Below are positions 9,209 through 18,229 of a stretch of 64,000 nucleotides of DNA, in pieces. A model generated the notes under the pieces. That model made no database searches and was not told the origin of the DNA. It saw only the letters and a list, made by a program, of their open reading frames with translations. Origin of the DNA: Candidatus Albibeggiatoa sp. nov. NOAA (GTDB lineage Bacteria; Pseudomonadota; Gammaproteobacteria; Beggiatoales; Beggiatoaceae); the NCBI GenBank assembly GCA_025800385.1, contig JAOXRS010000024.1, positions 1 to 64,000 of the forward strand. Direction: 5' to 3'. A program made the position numbers and the translations under genes. Within the stretch, counting starts at the first letter, position 1. Each line of letters begins with the position of its first letter.

Positions 9209-10333
9209 ATGGCTAAAAAAACCTATCCTCTCGCTTTTCATCTGCTTGTCCCATTAATTACCACTTTATTTACTATTTTACTGATTGAGCTTGCGTTTAG
9301 CTTGGTATATCCGATTCCCTATTCGGTTGAACGCGGCATGTTTTGCGAAGCTGATCCTTACACAGGTTATCGTTTAAAACCCAATATCAGCAGTTACGCG
9401 CACAACACGGGTTATACCAATCATATCAATCAATATGGACATCGTGACCAAGCGGTACAGATTCCCAAACCTGACAATGTGTTTAGAATTTTATTGCTCG
9501 GTGATTCATTTACCATCGGCGCGAAAATGCGTGAAGACCAAGCTTATGGTCATTTATTAGAAAACTTGCTGGATCAACAGATTGAAGGCAAGAAAATCGA
9601 GATCGTGAATTCAGGTTTAGGTGGTTGGCAGCCATTCCAATATGCACAATATTACGAGCATTATGGGCAACAATTTGAACCTGATATGGTTTTAGTCGGT
9701 TTGTTTGTTGGCAATGATACTTATGCACAAGAAACTGATGTGTCGCATACACCTACTGCAGTTATGGGACAAATCGTATCGAGAGAAAAAGCGACTCAAA
9801 CGGGTATTAAATGGAAAATTTGGTTATACGAACATTCCAACTTAGTGCGCCTAGTTTTAAATAAGGGTGCAACTTCAGTAAATCAGGGCTATTTACGTGA
9901 AAACTGTCAGCAATTTACCGATAAATTTATACAAGTCCAAACCCATCGTTTACATCACCATTTAAAGCGTAGCCCACAACGAGAACAGCTTGTACAAAAC
10001 ACGATTAACCAAATTCAGCGAATTCAAAATATTGCAGTTAAAACTGATATTCCTGTCATTATCGCATTACTGCCTGATGAAACCCAGATCAACCCTGCAT
10101 TACAACAAATCCTGTTAGCGAATCAAAATCCAGATGATTACGATTTCAAAATGCCACAAAGTTTGCTGATTGATAAATTTACAGATTTAGGTTTGCAAAG
10201 CATTGATTTATTAGATACCTTTTTACAAGACGAACGCTGTTTATATATGAATGATACCCATTGGACGGCTGAAGGGCATGAGTTAGTTGCTGAGACATTA
10301 AAGCAAGCACTTTTACCTTTGATTACAGAGTAA
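9209..10333 (+). CDS. SGNH/GDSL-family hydrolase with N-terminal membrane anchor
   Basis: A 374-residue protein with one membrane segment (about residues 10-31) and a periplasmic SGNH hydrolase domain. Block I is LLLGDSFTIG (near residue 97), block II glycine lies in NSGLGGWQP, block III is VGNDTY and block V is MNDTHWTAEGHE, giving the Ser/Gly/Asn/Asp-His set. Such anchored SGNH proteins act as O-acetylesterases or acetyltransferases on cell-surface polysaccharides. The gene is 3 bases upstream of a sulfotransferase-like gene, suggesting a two-gene glycan-modification unit. The substrate is unknown. Confidence 0.75.
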   Translation: MAKKTYPLAFHLLVPLITTLFTILLIELAFSLVYPIPYSVERGMFCEADPYTGYRLKPNISSYAHNTGYTNHINQYGHRDQAVQIPKPDNVFRILLLGDSFTIGAKMREDQAYGHLLENLLDQQIEGKKIEIVNSGLGGWQPFQYAQYYEHYGQQFEPDMVLVGLFVGNDTYAQETDVSHTPTAVMGQIVSREKATQTGIKWKIWLYEHSNLVRLVLNKGATSVNQGYLRENCQQFTDKFIQVQTHRLHHHLKRSPQREQLVQNTINQIQRIQNIAVKTDIPVIIALLPDETQINPALQQILLANQNPDDYDFKMPQSLLIDKFTDLGLQSIDLLDTFLQDERCLYMNDTHWTAEGHELVAETLKQALLPLITE

Positions 10334-10336
10334 ATT

Positions 10337-11371
10337 ATGCAAATTATTGTACTTGGAATGCACCGCTCTGGCACATCTGTGGTGGCGGGTTTATTGAATT
10401 TGATGGGAGCGTATTTTGCGCCTGATGATGTTGCGTTACCTGCGGATATGACCAACCCTAAAGGTTATTGGGAACGCAAAGATGTAATTATCGCCAATAA
10501 AATCTTGATGGAGAGTATGGGCGCGACATGGCATCAAGTCAGTCAATGGGATATTAATCAAATAACCGCTGCACAAAAATCGCAATTTCAACAACAAATT
10601 GAACCGATTATAAATAACCTTAATCAACATCAGCACTGGTTATTGAAAGACCCGCGCTTGTGTCTTACGCTTCCTCTATGGCAACCTTATTTTAATAATC
10701 CAGTTTACGTTGTAGTTTATCGTAGCCCGATTCAAATTGCTCAATCGTTACATAAACGCAACCAGTTTACTTTACACACGGGTTTAGCCTTGTGGGAGCG
10801 ACATATGTTGGATGGGTTAAACGCGATTCAAAATAAGCCAACCGTTTTAGTTTCATTCCATGATTTGGTCTCTAATCCAATTGAAACCGTTAAGCAGCTT
10901 TATCACAATATTGAAAAGATTAACGCAGGTTTAAAATTGCCTTCCGATGATGATATTGTTGACTTTGTGCAGCCGACTTACATGCACCAACGCGGCAATA
11001 ATCAATTACTCAAAGCCTTCGCTAATCAACCACAATTAAATCTCGTACAACAATTTGAGCAAAATACGATTTTTAATACCATGTTGCCTGAATTATCCAA
11101 GGGAGCACAGGTTGCCTTACAACAGCATGATTTACAGTTTCAACAGCAACAACAGATTCAACAACTCGTTGAGCAAAAAACACAATTTGAATATTGGTTA
11201 GATAGTTTAAGCGGTGACATACAAGCCACTTTTAATTCACAAACATGGCGTATTGGTGAACAATTGACCAGTATCATTTTAAAGCTAACAGGTAAAAAAC
11301 GCGGCGAAACAGCAAAAGACAATGCACAAAGAATGATTGATGAATATCAAGATTGGAAATCAAAACAATAG
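10337..11371 (+). CDS. Sulfotransferase family protein with C-terminal coiled coil
   Basis: A 344-residue protein whose N terminus GMHRSGTSVVAGLLNLMGA (residues 7-25) is the 5'-phosphosulfate-binding P-loop of PAPS-dependent sulfotransferases. LLKDPRLCLTLPLW and VVYRSPIQIAQSL contain the conserved Arg/Ser pair of the 3'-phosphate-binding site. Residues after 250 are Gln-rich (FQQQQQIQQLVEQKTQFEYWL) and look coiled-coil, as in surface-glycan sulfotransferase/glycosyltransferase fusions. The gene follows the SGNH hydrolase by 3 bases. A role in sulfating an exopolysaccharide is inferred from family and neighbour. Confidence 0.75.
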   Translation: MQIIVLGMHRSGTSVVAGLLNLMGAYFAPDDVALPADMTNPKGYWERKDVIIANKILMESMGATWHQVSQWDINQITAAQKSQFQQQIEPIINNLNQHQHWLLKDPRLCLTLPLWQPYFNNPVYVVVYRSPIQIAQSLHKRNQFTLHTGLALWERHMLDGLNAIQNKPTVLVSFHDLVSNPIETVKQLYHNIEKINAGLKLPSDDDIVDFVQPTYMHQRGNNQLLKAFANQPQLNLVQQFEQNTIFNTMLPELSKGAQVALQQHDLQFQQQQQIQQLVEQKTQFEYWLDSLSGDIQATFNSQTWRIGEQLTSIILKLTGKKRGETAKDNAQRMIDEYQDWKSKQ

Positions 11372-11513
11372 CCAAAGCAGGCTTAATCACTTGATTTCAG
11401 ATCATAATTTACAACTTAGATTAACGCATAAAAACGCTTGTGTTATGTAGGGAACAAAGATAAAATGTAGTGTTTAACTCAATACATTTCAGCATGATGG
11501 GAGATATAACTCA

Positions 11514-11780
11514 ATGCTAACAGCGGAACAAACGTCAAAAGTAATTCAAGAGTATCAACGCTCTGCAAACGACACAGGTTCTCCAGAAGTACAAGTTGCG
11601 TTATTAAGTGCAAATATTGAAAGTTTATCAACACACTTTAAAGCGCATAAAAAAGATCATCATTCACGTCGTGGCTTAATCCGTATGGTTAACCAACGTC
11701 GTAGTTTATTAGATTATTTGAAAGGTAAAGATGTAGAACGTTATCGGACTTTGATTAGCAAATTAGGTTTACGTCGTTAA
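11514..11780 (+). CDS. rpsO: 30S ribosomal protein S15
   Basis: An 88-residue S15 that binds the central domain of 16S rRNA. Family hallmarks are [34 protein letters not shown] and LDYLKGKD, with the usual C-terminal Tyr/Lys/Arg-rich helix ending GLRR. It is followed by pnp, the conserved rpsO-pnp arrangement. The 140-bp leader upstream has room for the autoregulatory RNA fold known in E. coli; I could not confirm such a fold by eye. Confidence 0.97.
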   Translation: MLTAEQTSKVIQEYQRSANDTGSPEVQVALLSANIESLSTHFKAHKKDHHSRRGLIRMVNQRRSLLDYLKGKDVERYRTLISKLGLRR

Positions 11781-11844
11781 TTTTAGGTTGGAACAGGTTT
11801 TAGTCGCTCAGGTTTAGCGTCTGTGAAGGAAAAAGGTAGAAATA

Positions 11845-13950
11845 ATGATTCCATATAAGCGTACATTTGAATACGGGCAGCGGGAAATCACGCTTGAAAC
11901 AGGTGAAGTCGCGCGCCAAGCAACCAGTGCAGTCATTGTAAGTATGGGTGACACGGTTGTTTTAGTCACTGTTGTTGTTGGTAAAGAACCCAGTGGCTCA
12001 GACTTTTTTCCACTGACGGTAGATTATCAAGAGCGAACTTATGCAGCGGGTAAAATTCCAGCAGGTTTTTTAAGACGTGAAGGTAGAGCAACTGAAAAAG
12101 AAATTTTAACTTCTCGTTTGATTGACCGCCCAATCCGCCCATTATTTGCGGAAGGCTTTAATCACGAAGTGCAAATTGTTGCCACTGTGATGTCATTAGA
12201 CCCAGAAATTGATTCTGATGTGCCCGCGATGATTGGTACATCTGCTGCGTTAACCATTGCTGGCGTGCCCTTTGATGGGCCAATCGGTGCTGCTCGCGTC
12301 GGTTATGATAGCCGCACTGGTGAATACTTATTAAATCCTTCTAATAAATTACTCCATCACTCTGATTTAGAGTTAGTTGTTGCTGGTACTGAGAGTGCGG
12401 TATTAATGGTTGAATCTGAAGCCCGCCAGTTATCGGAGGAGGTCATGTTAGGGGCTGTGATGTACGGACACGAGCAATTGCAAAACGTCATCATGGCGAT
12501 TAAGGAAATGGCGCAAGCTGTTCCTTCTCCAAAATTAGATTGGCAACCGCCCGTAAAAAATGAGGTCTTGACACAGAAACTAGAAGAAGTGGCAGATGCT
12601 CGTTTACGTGATGCGTATAAGGTTCAAGACAAATTAGAACGCCGCGACATCTTATCCCAACACCGCAAAGACATCGTTGCAGAATTATGTGAAGGTGAAG
12701 AGCCTGAGTGGGAACAAGGTGAAGTATCAGACTATATTGAAAAATTAGAGAAAAGTATTGTACGTGGTAGCATCTTATCAGGTGATCCACGTATTGATGG
12801 ACGTGATAATGTCACTGTGCGCCCAATTAAGATTCGTGCTGGATTCTTACCTCGGACGCATGGTTCAGCTTTATTTACCCGTGGCGAGACCCAAGCTGCG
12901 GTGATTACGACTTTAGGTACTGATCGCGATGCACAATTGATCGATGAGATTGGTGGCGAACGTCGTGAAGAATTCATGTTGCATTACAACTTCCCTCCAT
13001 ATTGTGTAGGTGAAACAGGTCGTATGGGCGCACCAAAACGTCGTGAAATTGGTCATGGTCGTTTAGCCCGTCGTGCTTTGGAAGCGGTAATGCCAAGTCA
13101 ACAGCAATTCCCTTATGCGATTCGTTTAGTGTCTGAAATTACTGAATCAAACGGTTCTAGCTCTATGGCTACGGTTTGTGGCGGTAGTTTAGCGTTAATG
13201 GATGCAGGTGTGCCAATTCGTGCGCCAGTTGCAGGTATTGCGATGGGCTTGATTAAAGATGGCGAGCGTTTCGCGGTACTTTCTGACATCATGGGTGATG
13301 AAGATCACTTAGGCGATATGGACTTTAAAGTCGCTGGTACCAAGCGTGGTGTGACTGCGTTACAAATGGACATTAAGATTGATGGTATTACCCGTGACAT
13401 CATGGAACAGGCGTTAGCCCAAGCCCGTGATGGTCGTATGCACATTTTGCGTATCATGGAAAATACAATCGAACGTCCACGCGCTGAAATGTCACGCCAT
13501 GCACCGCGTATTGTGACTTTCCGTATTCGTCCTGAGAAAATCCGTGATGTAATTGGTAAAGGTGGTGCGACTATCCGTACGATTACTGAAGAAACAGGCA
13601 CGAGCGTTGATATCAGTGATGATGGTTTAGTGAAGATTGCTTCCGTTGATTTCATGGCGGGTCAAGAAGCACGTCGTCGTATCGAACAGATTACCACTGA
13701 CGTTGAAGTCGGCATGGTTTACGAAGGCAAAGTCGTAAAATTGATGGAATTCGGTGCATTTGTTAGCATTTTACCTGGAAAAGATGGTTTAGTGCACATT
13801 TCACAAATTTCTGAAGAACGTGTCGAAAAAGTCAGCGATAAGTTACGCGAAGGTGAAATCGTTCAAGTTAAAGTGTTGGAAATTGACAAGCAAGGTCGTA
13901 TCCGTTTAAGCATGAAAGCGGTTAACGGTACTAACGGCGGTGTGCGTTAA
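11845..13950 (+). CDS. pnp: Polyribonucleotide nucleotidyltransferase (PNPase)
   Basis: A 701-residue 3'-5' phosphorolytic exoribonuclease and degradosome component. In order it has the first RNase PH-like domain (about 10-145), the all-helical linker, the second PH domain (about 310-540) with [18 protein letters not shown] and [20 protein letters not shown], a KH domain with [20 protein letters not shown] (about 565-585), and an S1 domain (about 620-690) with [28 protein letters not shown]. Length and architecture are normal. It lies 64 bp after rpsO and ends before a composite hairpin repeat and a strong terminator. Confidence 0.97.
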   Translation: MIPYKRTFEYGQREITLETGEVARQATSAVIVSMGDTVVLVTVVVGKEPSGSDFFPLTVDYQERTYAAGKIPAGFLRREGRATEKEILTSRLIDRPIRPLFAEGFNHEVQIVATVMSLDPEIDSDVPAMIGTSAALTIAGVPFDGPIGAARVGYDSRTGEYLLNPSNKLLHHSDLELVVAGTESAVLMVESEARQLSEEVMLGAVMYGHEQLQNVIMAIKEMAQAVPSPKLDWQPPVKNEVLTQKLEEVADARLRDAYKVQDKLERRDILSQHRKDIVAELCEGEEPEWEQGEVSDYIEKLEKSIVRGSILSGDPRIDGRDNVTVRPIKIRAGFLPRTHGSALFTRGETQAAVITTLGTDRDAQLIDEIGGERREEFMLHYNFPPYCVGETGRMGAPKRREIGHGRLARRALEAVMPSQQQFPYAIRLVSEITESNGSSSMATVCGGSLALMDAGVPIRAPVAGIAMGLIKDGERFAVLSDIMGDEDHLGDMDFKVAGTKRGVTALQMDIKIDGITRDIMEQALAQARDGRMHILRIMENTIERPRAEMSRHAPRIVTFRIRPEKIRDVIGKGGATIRTITEETGTSVDISDDGLVKIASVDFMAGQEARRRIEQITTDVEVGMVYEGKVVKLMEFGAFVSILPGKDGLVHISQISEERVEKVSDKLREGEIVQVKVLEIDKQGRIRLSMKAVNGTNGGVR

Positions 13951-13976
13951 TTTTTTTATGAATTCGTAGTTTCTCG

Positions 13977-14019
13977 TTCCAGCGGTCTCCGTTGGAATGC
14001 AGTTTAGACGCTTTGCGTC
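13977..14019. repeat. Composite two-hairpin palindromic element (REP-like)
   Basis: Two adjacent short stem-loops. The first pairs 13977-13985 with 13989-13997 (TTCCAGCGG / CCGTTGGAA, loop TCT, one wobble). The second pairs 14007-14011 with 14015-14019 (GACGC / GCGTC, loop TTT). The layout and wording (GTTCC...GGAATGCAG...GACGC...GCGTC) resemble dispersed intergenic palindromes I recall from sulfur-oxidising gammaproteobacteria; this is from memory. Only one copy is in the window. Confidence 0.55.
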
Positions 14020-14033
14020 GATACTAAAAATCT

Positions 14034-14056
14034 AGGGACATCACGTCCCTTTTTTT
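14034..14056 (+). terminator. Terminator downstream of pnp
   Basis: AGGGAC at 14034-14039 pairs with GTCCCT at 14045-14050 around a 5-base loop and is followed directly by a run of Ts to 14056. It ends about 15 bases before the next start codon. Confidence 0.8.
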
Positions 14057-14070
14057 ATGGGTAAGGCAAA

Positions 14071-14760
14071 ATGGATTGGGCAGCATTATTTCAACCGTTC
14101 GCATTAGATTTGCATCATTTCATTGAACAATTTAATACGATTGGCTTAAGCATCTTCATTACACTATTATTTATGTCAGTGCTGACATGGTATTTGATGC
14201 TGCGCAAAGGTTTACAATTGCTTAGTATAAACTTTCGGGCATGGCGATTTAAACGCCGTTTTTGGAGTCATTTGCTTGAAGCGTCCCAGCTCAACTGTTC
14301 TCATCCTTATGCGTCAGTAGCACAAGAAGGCATTCGCGCGGCATTACATCACCAGCAACAATCTCAATCCCATCATTCAGAAATCTTATGTGCTCAAAGT
14401 GAATTTATCAGCCGAGCCATGCAGCAGAGTATTCAACGTAGTAAAGCGCATTTAGAGTCAGGTTTAAGTATTTTAGCAACAGTGGGTAGTACCGCACCTT
14501 TTATTGGTTTATTAGGTACAGTGTTAGGCATTTATGAGGCATTAACACAAATTGGCATGACTGGACAAGCCAGCTTAGATACGGTTGCAACGCCGATTGG
14601 CGAAGCTTTAATTATGACCGCTTTGGGTTTAGCGGTAGCGATTCCAGCGGTTTTAGCTTATAACGCCTTGGTTCGATTCAATCGCCGCTATTTTAGACAT
14701 TTAGATCATTTTGCCCACGAGGTGTTTACGTATTTGAATACAGGTGCACGGTTGGATTGA
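14071..14760 (+). CDS. MotA/TolQ/ExbB proton channel family protein
   Basis: A 229-residue inner-membrane protein with three predicted membrane segments: residues about 23-45, then the paired helices LSILATVGSTAPFIGLLGTVLGIYEAL (about 131-157) and IGEALIMTALGLAVAIPAVLAYNALV (about 174-200), the ExbB/TolQ core. ExbB proteins form a proton-driven motor with ExbD for TonB energisation or related work. No ExbD or TonB follows. An ATG begins two bases after the stop (14762) but its frame closes after six codons, and then an AraC-gene remnant begins. The operon may have been cut here. GGCAAA upstream of the start is a weak ribosome-binding site. Confidence 0.85.
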   Translation: MDWAALFQPFALDLHHFIEQFNTIGLSIFITLLFMSVLTWYLMLRKGLQLLSINFRAWRFKRRFWSHLLEASQLNCSHPYASVAQEGIRAALHHQQQSQSHHSEILCAQSEFISRAMQQSIQRSKAHLESGLSILATVGSTAPFIGLLGTVLGIYEALTQIGMTGQASLDTVATPIGEALIMTALGLAVAIPAVLAYNALVRFNRRYFRHLDHFAHEVFTYLNTGARLD

Positions 14761-14790
14761 TATGAACAATCCAGAAATTTAAAGAATACA

Positions 14791-14920
14791 TTAATGAGTC
14801 TGATTTCGATACTGAGTTGGTGTTATCCCCACTTTCTTTTTAAACCGCTGAGCAAAGTAATTAGGATATTCAAAACCTAGCGTATATGCCACTTCAGCAA
14901 TCGTTACATCAGATGATGAC
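14791..14920 (-). pseudogene. Remnant of an AraC-family regulator (C-terminal 40 codons)
   Basis: Reading leftward, this stretch encodes SSDVTIAEVAYTLGFEYPN and continues through FKKKVGITPTQYRNQ to a TAA at 14791-14793. It is nearly the same as the end of the intact AraC-family gene at 16164-17072 (SSDATISEVAYTLGFEYPN, FKKKVGVTPTQYRNQ). Similarity stops abruptly at about 14919, so only the last helix-turn-helix of the regulator remains. It is best read as a decayed duplicate or a recombination scar. It lies between an ExbB gene lacking its partner and a TupA-like gene. Confidence 0.75.
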
Positions 14921-15213
14921 TTGGAACAGACTGCACCAATTTGGCAGATAAGCCATAATATTTTAATGCAAGTATTTTGTCTGCATCAGGTAACCCAGCA
15001 TAACTGTTTGACGCAAGGTTGCTGCTGCAAGTAAAGACAATAAGTATTTTCAAAATTTATTCAAAACTAGTACAGAACAATATAATGTCAAGCTAGGTAT
15101 TGTCTAATCCCCACAAATGATGACTCTCATCACTTCTTATAAATTATAGAAAACAGATTTATTGAGCTAATTCGTATATAAAAGCGCAAACTTTATTTAA
15201 CAAAGGAATCTGC
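14921..15213. other. Intergenic region with a possible second gene fragment
   Basis: No full-length gene. On the minus strand a 49-codon open frame (TTG at 15053 to TAA at 14904) reads LKILIVFTCSSNLASN then SYAGLPDADKILALKYYG. Its composition looks protein-like, and it runs into the AraC remnant in another frame. It may be the 5' end of a lost gene, but I do not recognise the family. The last 60 bp are AT-rich and precede the TupA-like gene; CAAAGGAA before its GTG is a ribosome-binding site. Confidence 0.35.
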
Positions 15214-16062
15214 GTGAGTAAAAAACCTCATTATTTGATCGCTTGTGTTCTCTCATTATTAATAGGTACACAAGCCTTTGCATCAGAACCAGCTGCTTCA
15301 ACTGAGAATAAAAACGTTATTCGATTAGCAATTGTTAATACACCTGCATACAGCGGTTTTATTCAATATCTATTGGAAGATTTTGAGAAAAACACAGATT
15401 TCTCTGTAAAAATATACAATGGTGCTGATGTTTACAATAAAGCACGTGCAGGGAAAGCCGATATTGTTATTTCTCATTATGGTAAAAAACAGCTAAAGCA
15501 GTTTGTGCTTGATGGGCTTGGCAGCTGGCCAAAAATGGTATTTTCGAATCAAGCTGTGTTGATAGGCTCTAAAGATGACCCTGCCAATATCCGTAATTTA
15601 TCAGATGCAGCGACGGCTTTCAGCCAGATTGCAAAAAGTAAAGCTTTATTTATTAATAATGCAATTCCAAACATTACATATTTAACGGATATATTATGGG
15701 ACTTGACTGGGCAACCAATTAAGCAAGACTGGTTTTTAGAAACAGGTCAAGTTATGGCTCAAGTAGCATTACGAGCTGAAAAAGAAAAGGCATATTTTAT
15801 TTGGGGGGCGTATCCATTTTTGCGTTATAAACAACAGTTTGATTCTCAGTTAGAGATTTTAGTATCAGATGATCCATTGTTGCAGCGTATGATGTCATCT
15901 ACGTTGGTTAATCCTGAAAAAATACCGAATGTGAATCATGAGGGAGCTGTTCAATTACAAAGCTATCTACTTGAGCCAGCGACTCAGGCAAAAATTGCAA
16001 CTTTTCGAGCACCAGAAACAGGCAATCATCAGCTTTGGTGGCCTGCAGGTCGACATAATTAG
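15214..16062 (+). CDS. TupA/ModA-like periplasmic substrate-binding protein
   Basis: A 282-residue exported protein starting at GTG, with signal peptide KPHYLIACVLSLLIGTQAFA. The mature part (IRLAIVNTPAYSGFIQYLLEDFEKNTDFSVKI, KARAGKADIVISHYG, GSKDDPANIRNLSDA, then WFLETGQVMAQVALRAEKEKAY) follows the type-II periplasmic-binding-protein plan of the tungstate-binding TupA group, including the GKADIVISH block. In the usual TupA that block reads GxADVxLVH. No permease or ATPase gene is adjacent, so it may be an orphan receptor or sensor. The ligand is uncertain: tungstate or molybdate is the best guess, not shown. Confidence 0.6.
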   Translation: MSKKPHYLIACVLSLLIGTQAFASEPAASTENKNVIRLAIVNTPAYSGFIQYLLEDFEKNTDFSVKIYNGADVYNKARAGKADIVISHYGKKQLKQFVLDGLGSWPKMVFSNQAVLIGSKDDPANIRNLSDAATAFSQIAKSKALFINNAIPNITYLTDILWDLTGQPIKQDWFLETGQVMAQVALRAEKEKAYFIWGAYPFLRYKQQFDSQLEILVSDDPLLQRMMSSTLVNPEKIPNVNHEGAVQLQSYLLEPATQAKIATFRAPETGNHQLWWPAGRHN

Positions 16063-16163
16063 CACTATTATAGATACTCTGTTTCTTAAAAAATGATGAT
16101 GCAGATTAACCGAATAATAAGGCCGCTAGGGGGGATGTGCTGGCATTACAGCTACAACCTCTC

Positions 16164-17072
16164 TTAGTGAATCTGGTTTCGGTATTGGGTTGGTGTTACT
16201 CCCACCTTCTTTTTAAACAATCTCGCAAAATAGTTTGGATATTCAAAGCCTAACGTATAAGCCACCTCCGAAATCGTTGCATCAGATGATAACAATAAAT
16301 CTTTTGCAACCTCTAGCAGCTCAATATGAATCCACTCTTTGGCTGTTTTGCCTGTTTCTGCTTTTAGCGCGTCGCTGAGATAACGAGGCGTGACATTAAG
16401 CGTGCTGGCAATATCTTCTATTGAAGGAATGTTTAAATCATAACTTGGTTCTTGATTTAATCTTATCGCTAACTCTCGTTTAAATCGCTCCTGAATACCG
16501 CCTTTTGCTTCCTTACGCGCCAAAAATTGACGGTGATAATAACGATTAGCATAACGCAATAGTGCAGAAATCAAGTCTAAAATCAGTTCCTTGGTAAATT
16601 CATCTTGATTATTGTGATACTCCCTCTCAATGGCATCAAACAGCGATTTAATTTGTTTTTCTTCTGAGGGAGATAAATGTAAGGCTTCATGCAAGGCATA
16701 ATTGAAAAAATGGTATTTCTTAATCTGTTCTTGAATGCTAAAACCGCGCATATAGTCTTTATGGATAATAAGTGCTCTGCCTTCAGATGCTACTTTGACA
16801 CCTTTAGTACTTATTTCCTGACCGGGTGATGTAAAAATCATCGTACCGTTTTGACAATCATATTTTGTGCGCCCGTAAAAAATTTCGCCCGCAATAATTT
16901 TTTTGATAGAAATAGTATAAAACTCAGTTGTGACTGTGCAATCTTCTTTACACGAAAGTAGTCCATCTGGCTTTTTGCTCTTTACGTGAACAATACTAAA
17001 TAATGGGTGTTCTGGCTCAGGAAAACCAAGATCGCGATTGTGCTCAGTAATCGAAGCATAATATTTTTTCAT
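16164..17072 (-). CDS. AraC-family transcriptional regulator
   Basis: A 302-residue AraC/XylS-type activator. The C-terminal 100 residues hold two helix-turn-helix motifs (IEDIASTLNVTPRYLSDALKAETG and ISEVAYTLGFEYPNYFARLFKKKVGVTPTQYR). The N-terminal 180 residues form an AraC cupin-like effector domain. I choose ATG 17072 (KKYYASITEHNRDLG), which fits the family N terminus, over the longer frame from 17138. It lies just downstream of a same-strand short-chain dehydrogenase and two hydrolases, which are likely targets. Its 3' end is duplicated as a remnant at 14791-14920. Confidence 0.85.
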   Translation of the reverse strand: MKKYYASITEHNRDLGFPEPEHPLFSIVHVKSKKPDGLLSCKEDCTVTTEFYTISIKKIIAGEIFYGRTKYDCQNGTMIFTSPGQEISTKGVKVASEGRALIIHKDYMRGFSIQEQIKKYHFFNYALHEALHLSPSEEKQIKSLFDAIEREYHNNQDEFTKELILDLISALLRYANRYYHRQFLARKEAKGGIQERFKRELAIRLNQEPSYDLNIPSIEDIASTLNVTPRYLSDALKAETGKTAKEWIHIELLEVAKDLLLSSDATISEVAYTLGFEYPNYFARLFKKKVGVTPTQYRNQIH

Positions 17073-17172
17073 TGACTCATGCCTCACTCTGTTGTATTTC
17101 ATTGCAGTGCATATTAAGCTTTTTCTATCATAAATCAAACATTACAAACTATTGTTCGCTTTGCTATTTTTA

Positions 17173-18117
17173 TTAAAGTTCAAATTTACAATTGACGGCT
17201 TCCTCTGAAATTGCCCACAATCTTTCCGCGGCTTGCGTATCTAAAGCATGAATGCCTAACTTACATTCACCAACAGGGCCAACCATATCCATTCTTTTGG
17301 TCGGTCCATAATAAGCCACTTCTTTGAGATTATTTTCAGTTGCGCACATCACCTCAGGCCAAGACCCTCTCTCTGCTGATTGTGCTATCGGAGAATAGGC
17401 CATCACTTTGAAAAGCACTTTTGTAAACAGGTTGGCTTCTTCTGCACCTAGCTCAGTTCTTGAAGCCCCAGGGTGACAAACATAGACTTTCACATCTCTA
17501 TTGGCTTCGTGAATTCTTCTTTGCAGTTCATAAGCGAAAACCATTTGTGCAAGTTTACTATGTCCGTAAGTATTCATAGGGTTATAGTTTTTATCAAAGT
17601 TGATGTCTTCAAACTGTATCTTTTTTAACCCCATGTTATATCCGTTGCTGCCAACAACGACAATACGTTTACCTGATTGAGCTACTTTCTCAAATAATAG
17701 GCTGATAAGCAGAAAATGGCCATAATGATTAACACCTAATTGGCTTTCGAATCCTGCCGAAGTCAATTGTTGTTTCGCAACTTGCGCAATAGCAGCATTA
17801 CAAATAAGCACATCAATATTAGGCACTTCTTCTATGACTCTATTGGCAGCCACTCTGATTGAATCAAGCTCAGATAAGTCCATTTCAATAAATGAAACTT
17901 TTGCGCCAGCACCAAATTCCTGTTTAAGTTTACTGATAGCCGCTTCAGATTTTTGAGGATTACGATTTAACATCACAACTTCGGCATTTTTACTTAAAAA
18001 AATTCTTGTTGCTTCAAATCCTGCCCCAGCGTTTGCACCTGTGATTACATAGGTTTTTCCTGACAAATCGCCTAATCTATCAGGTGTCCAACCTTGTTTG
18101 CCAAATGGATTATTCAT
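17173..18117 (-). CDS. Short-chain dehydrogenase/reductase (SDR)
   Basis: A 314-residue NAD(P)-dependent Rossmann-fold oxidoreductase. The cofactor motif TGANAGAG follows beta strand 1 (KTYVITGANAGAGFEATRIFL), LNRNPQKSE follows beta 2, DLSEL and CNAAIA mark the middle strands, and the catalytic pair is YGHSK. It resembles the retinol-dehydrogenase/WWOX-like SDR group in length and in the late PxxxSAERGSW segment. Start at ATG 18117 is preferred because AGG lies 8 bases upstream; an in-frame ATG at 18153 has no visible ribosome-binding site. Gene order suggests shared regulation with the AraC gene and the hydrolases. Confidence 0.82.
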   Translation of the reverse strand: MNNPFGKQGWTPDRLGDLSGKTYVITGANAGAGFEATRIFLSKNAEVVMLNRNPQKSEAAISKLKQEFGAGAKVSFIEMDLSELDSIRVAANRVIEEVPNIDVLICNAAIAQVAKQQLTSAGFESQLGVNHYGHFLLISLLFEKVAQSGKRIVVVGSNGYNMGLKKIQFEDINFDKNYNPMNTYGHSKLAQMVFAYELQRRIHEANRDVKVYVCHPGASRTELGAEEANLFTKVLFKVMAYSPIAQSAERGSWPEVMCATENNLKEVAYYGPTKRMDMVGPVGECKLGIHALDTQAAERLWAISEEAVNCKFEL

Positions 18118-18229
18118 CGTTTTGCCTATTTTCATCTTTTTAAACTCATTCATTTAAATGTTAGATAGCAGAGACTCAGCATCAATCCCTACTATCATTC
18201 CATTTGCCTAATTGTATTTTTAAAGACTT

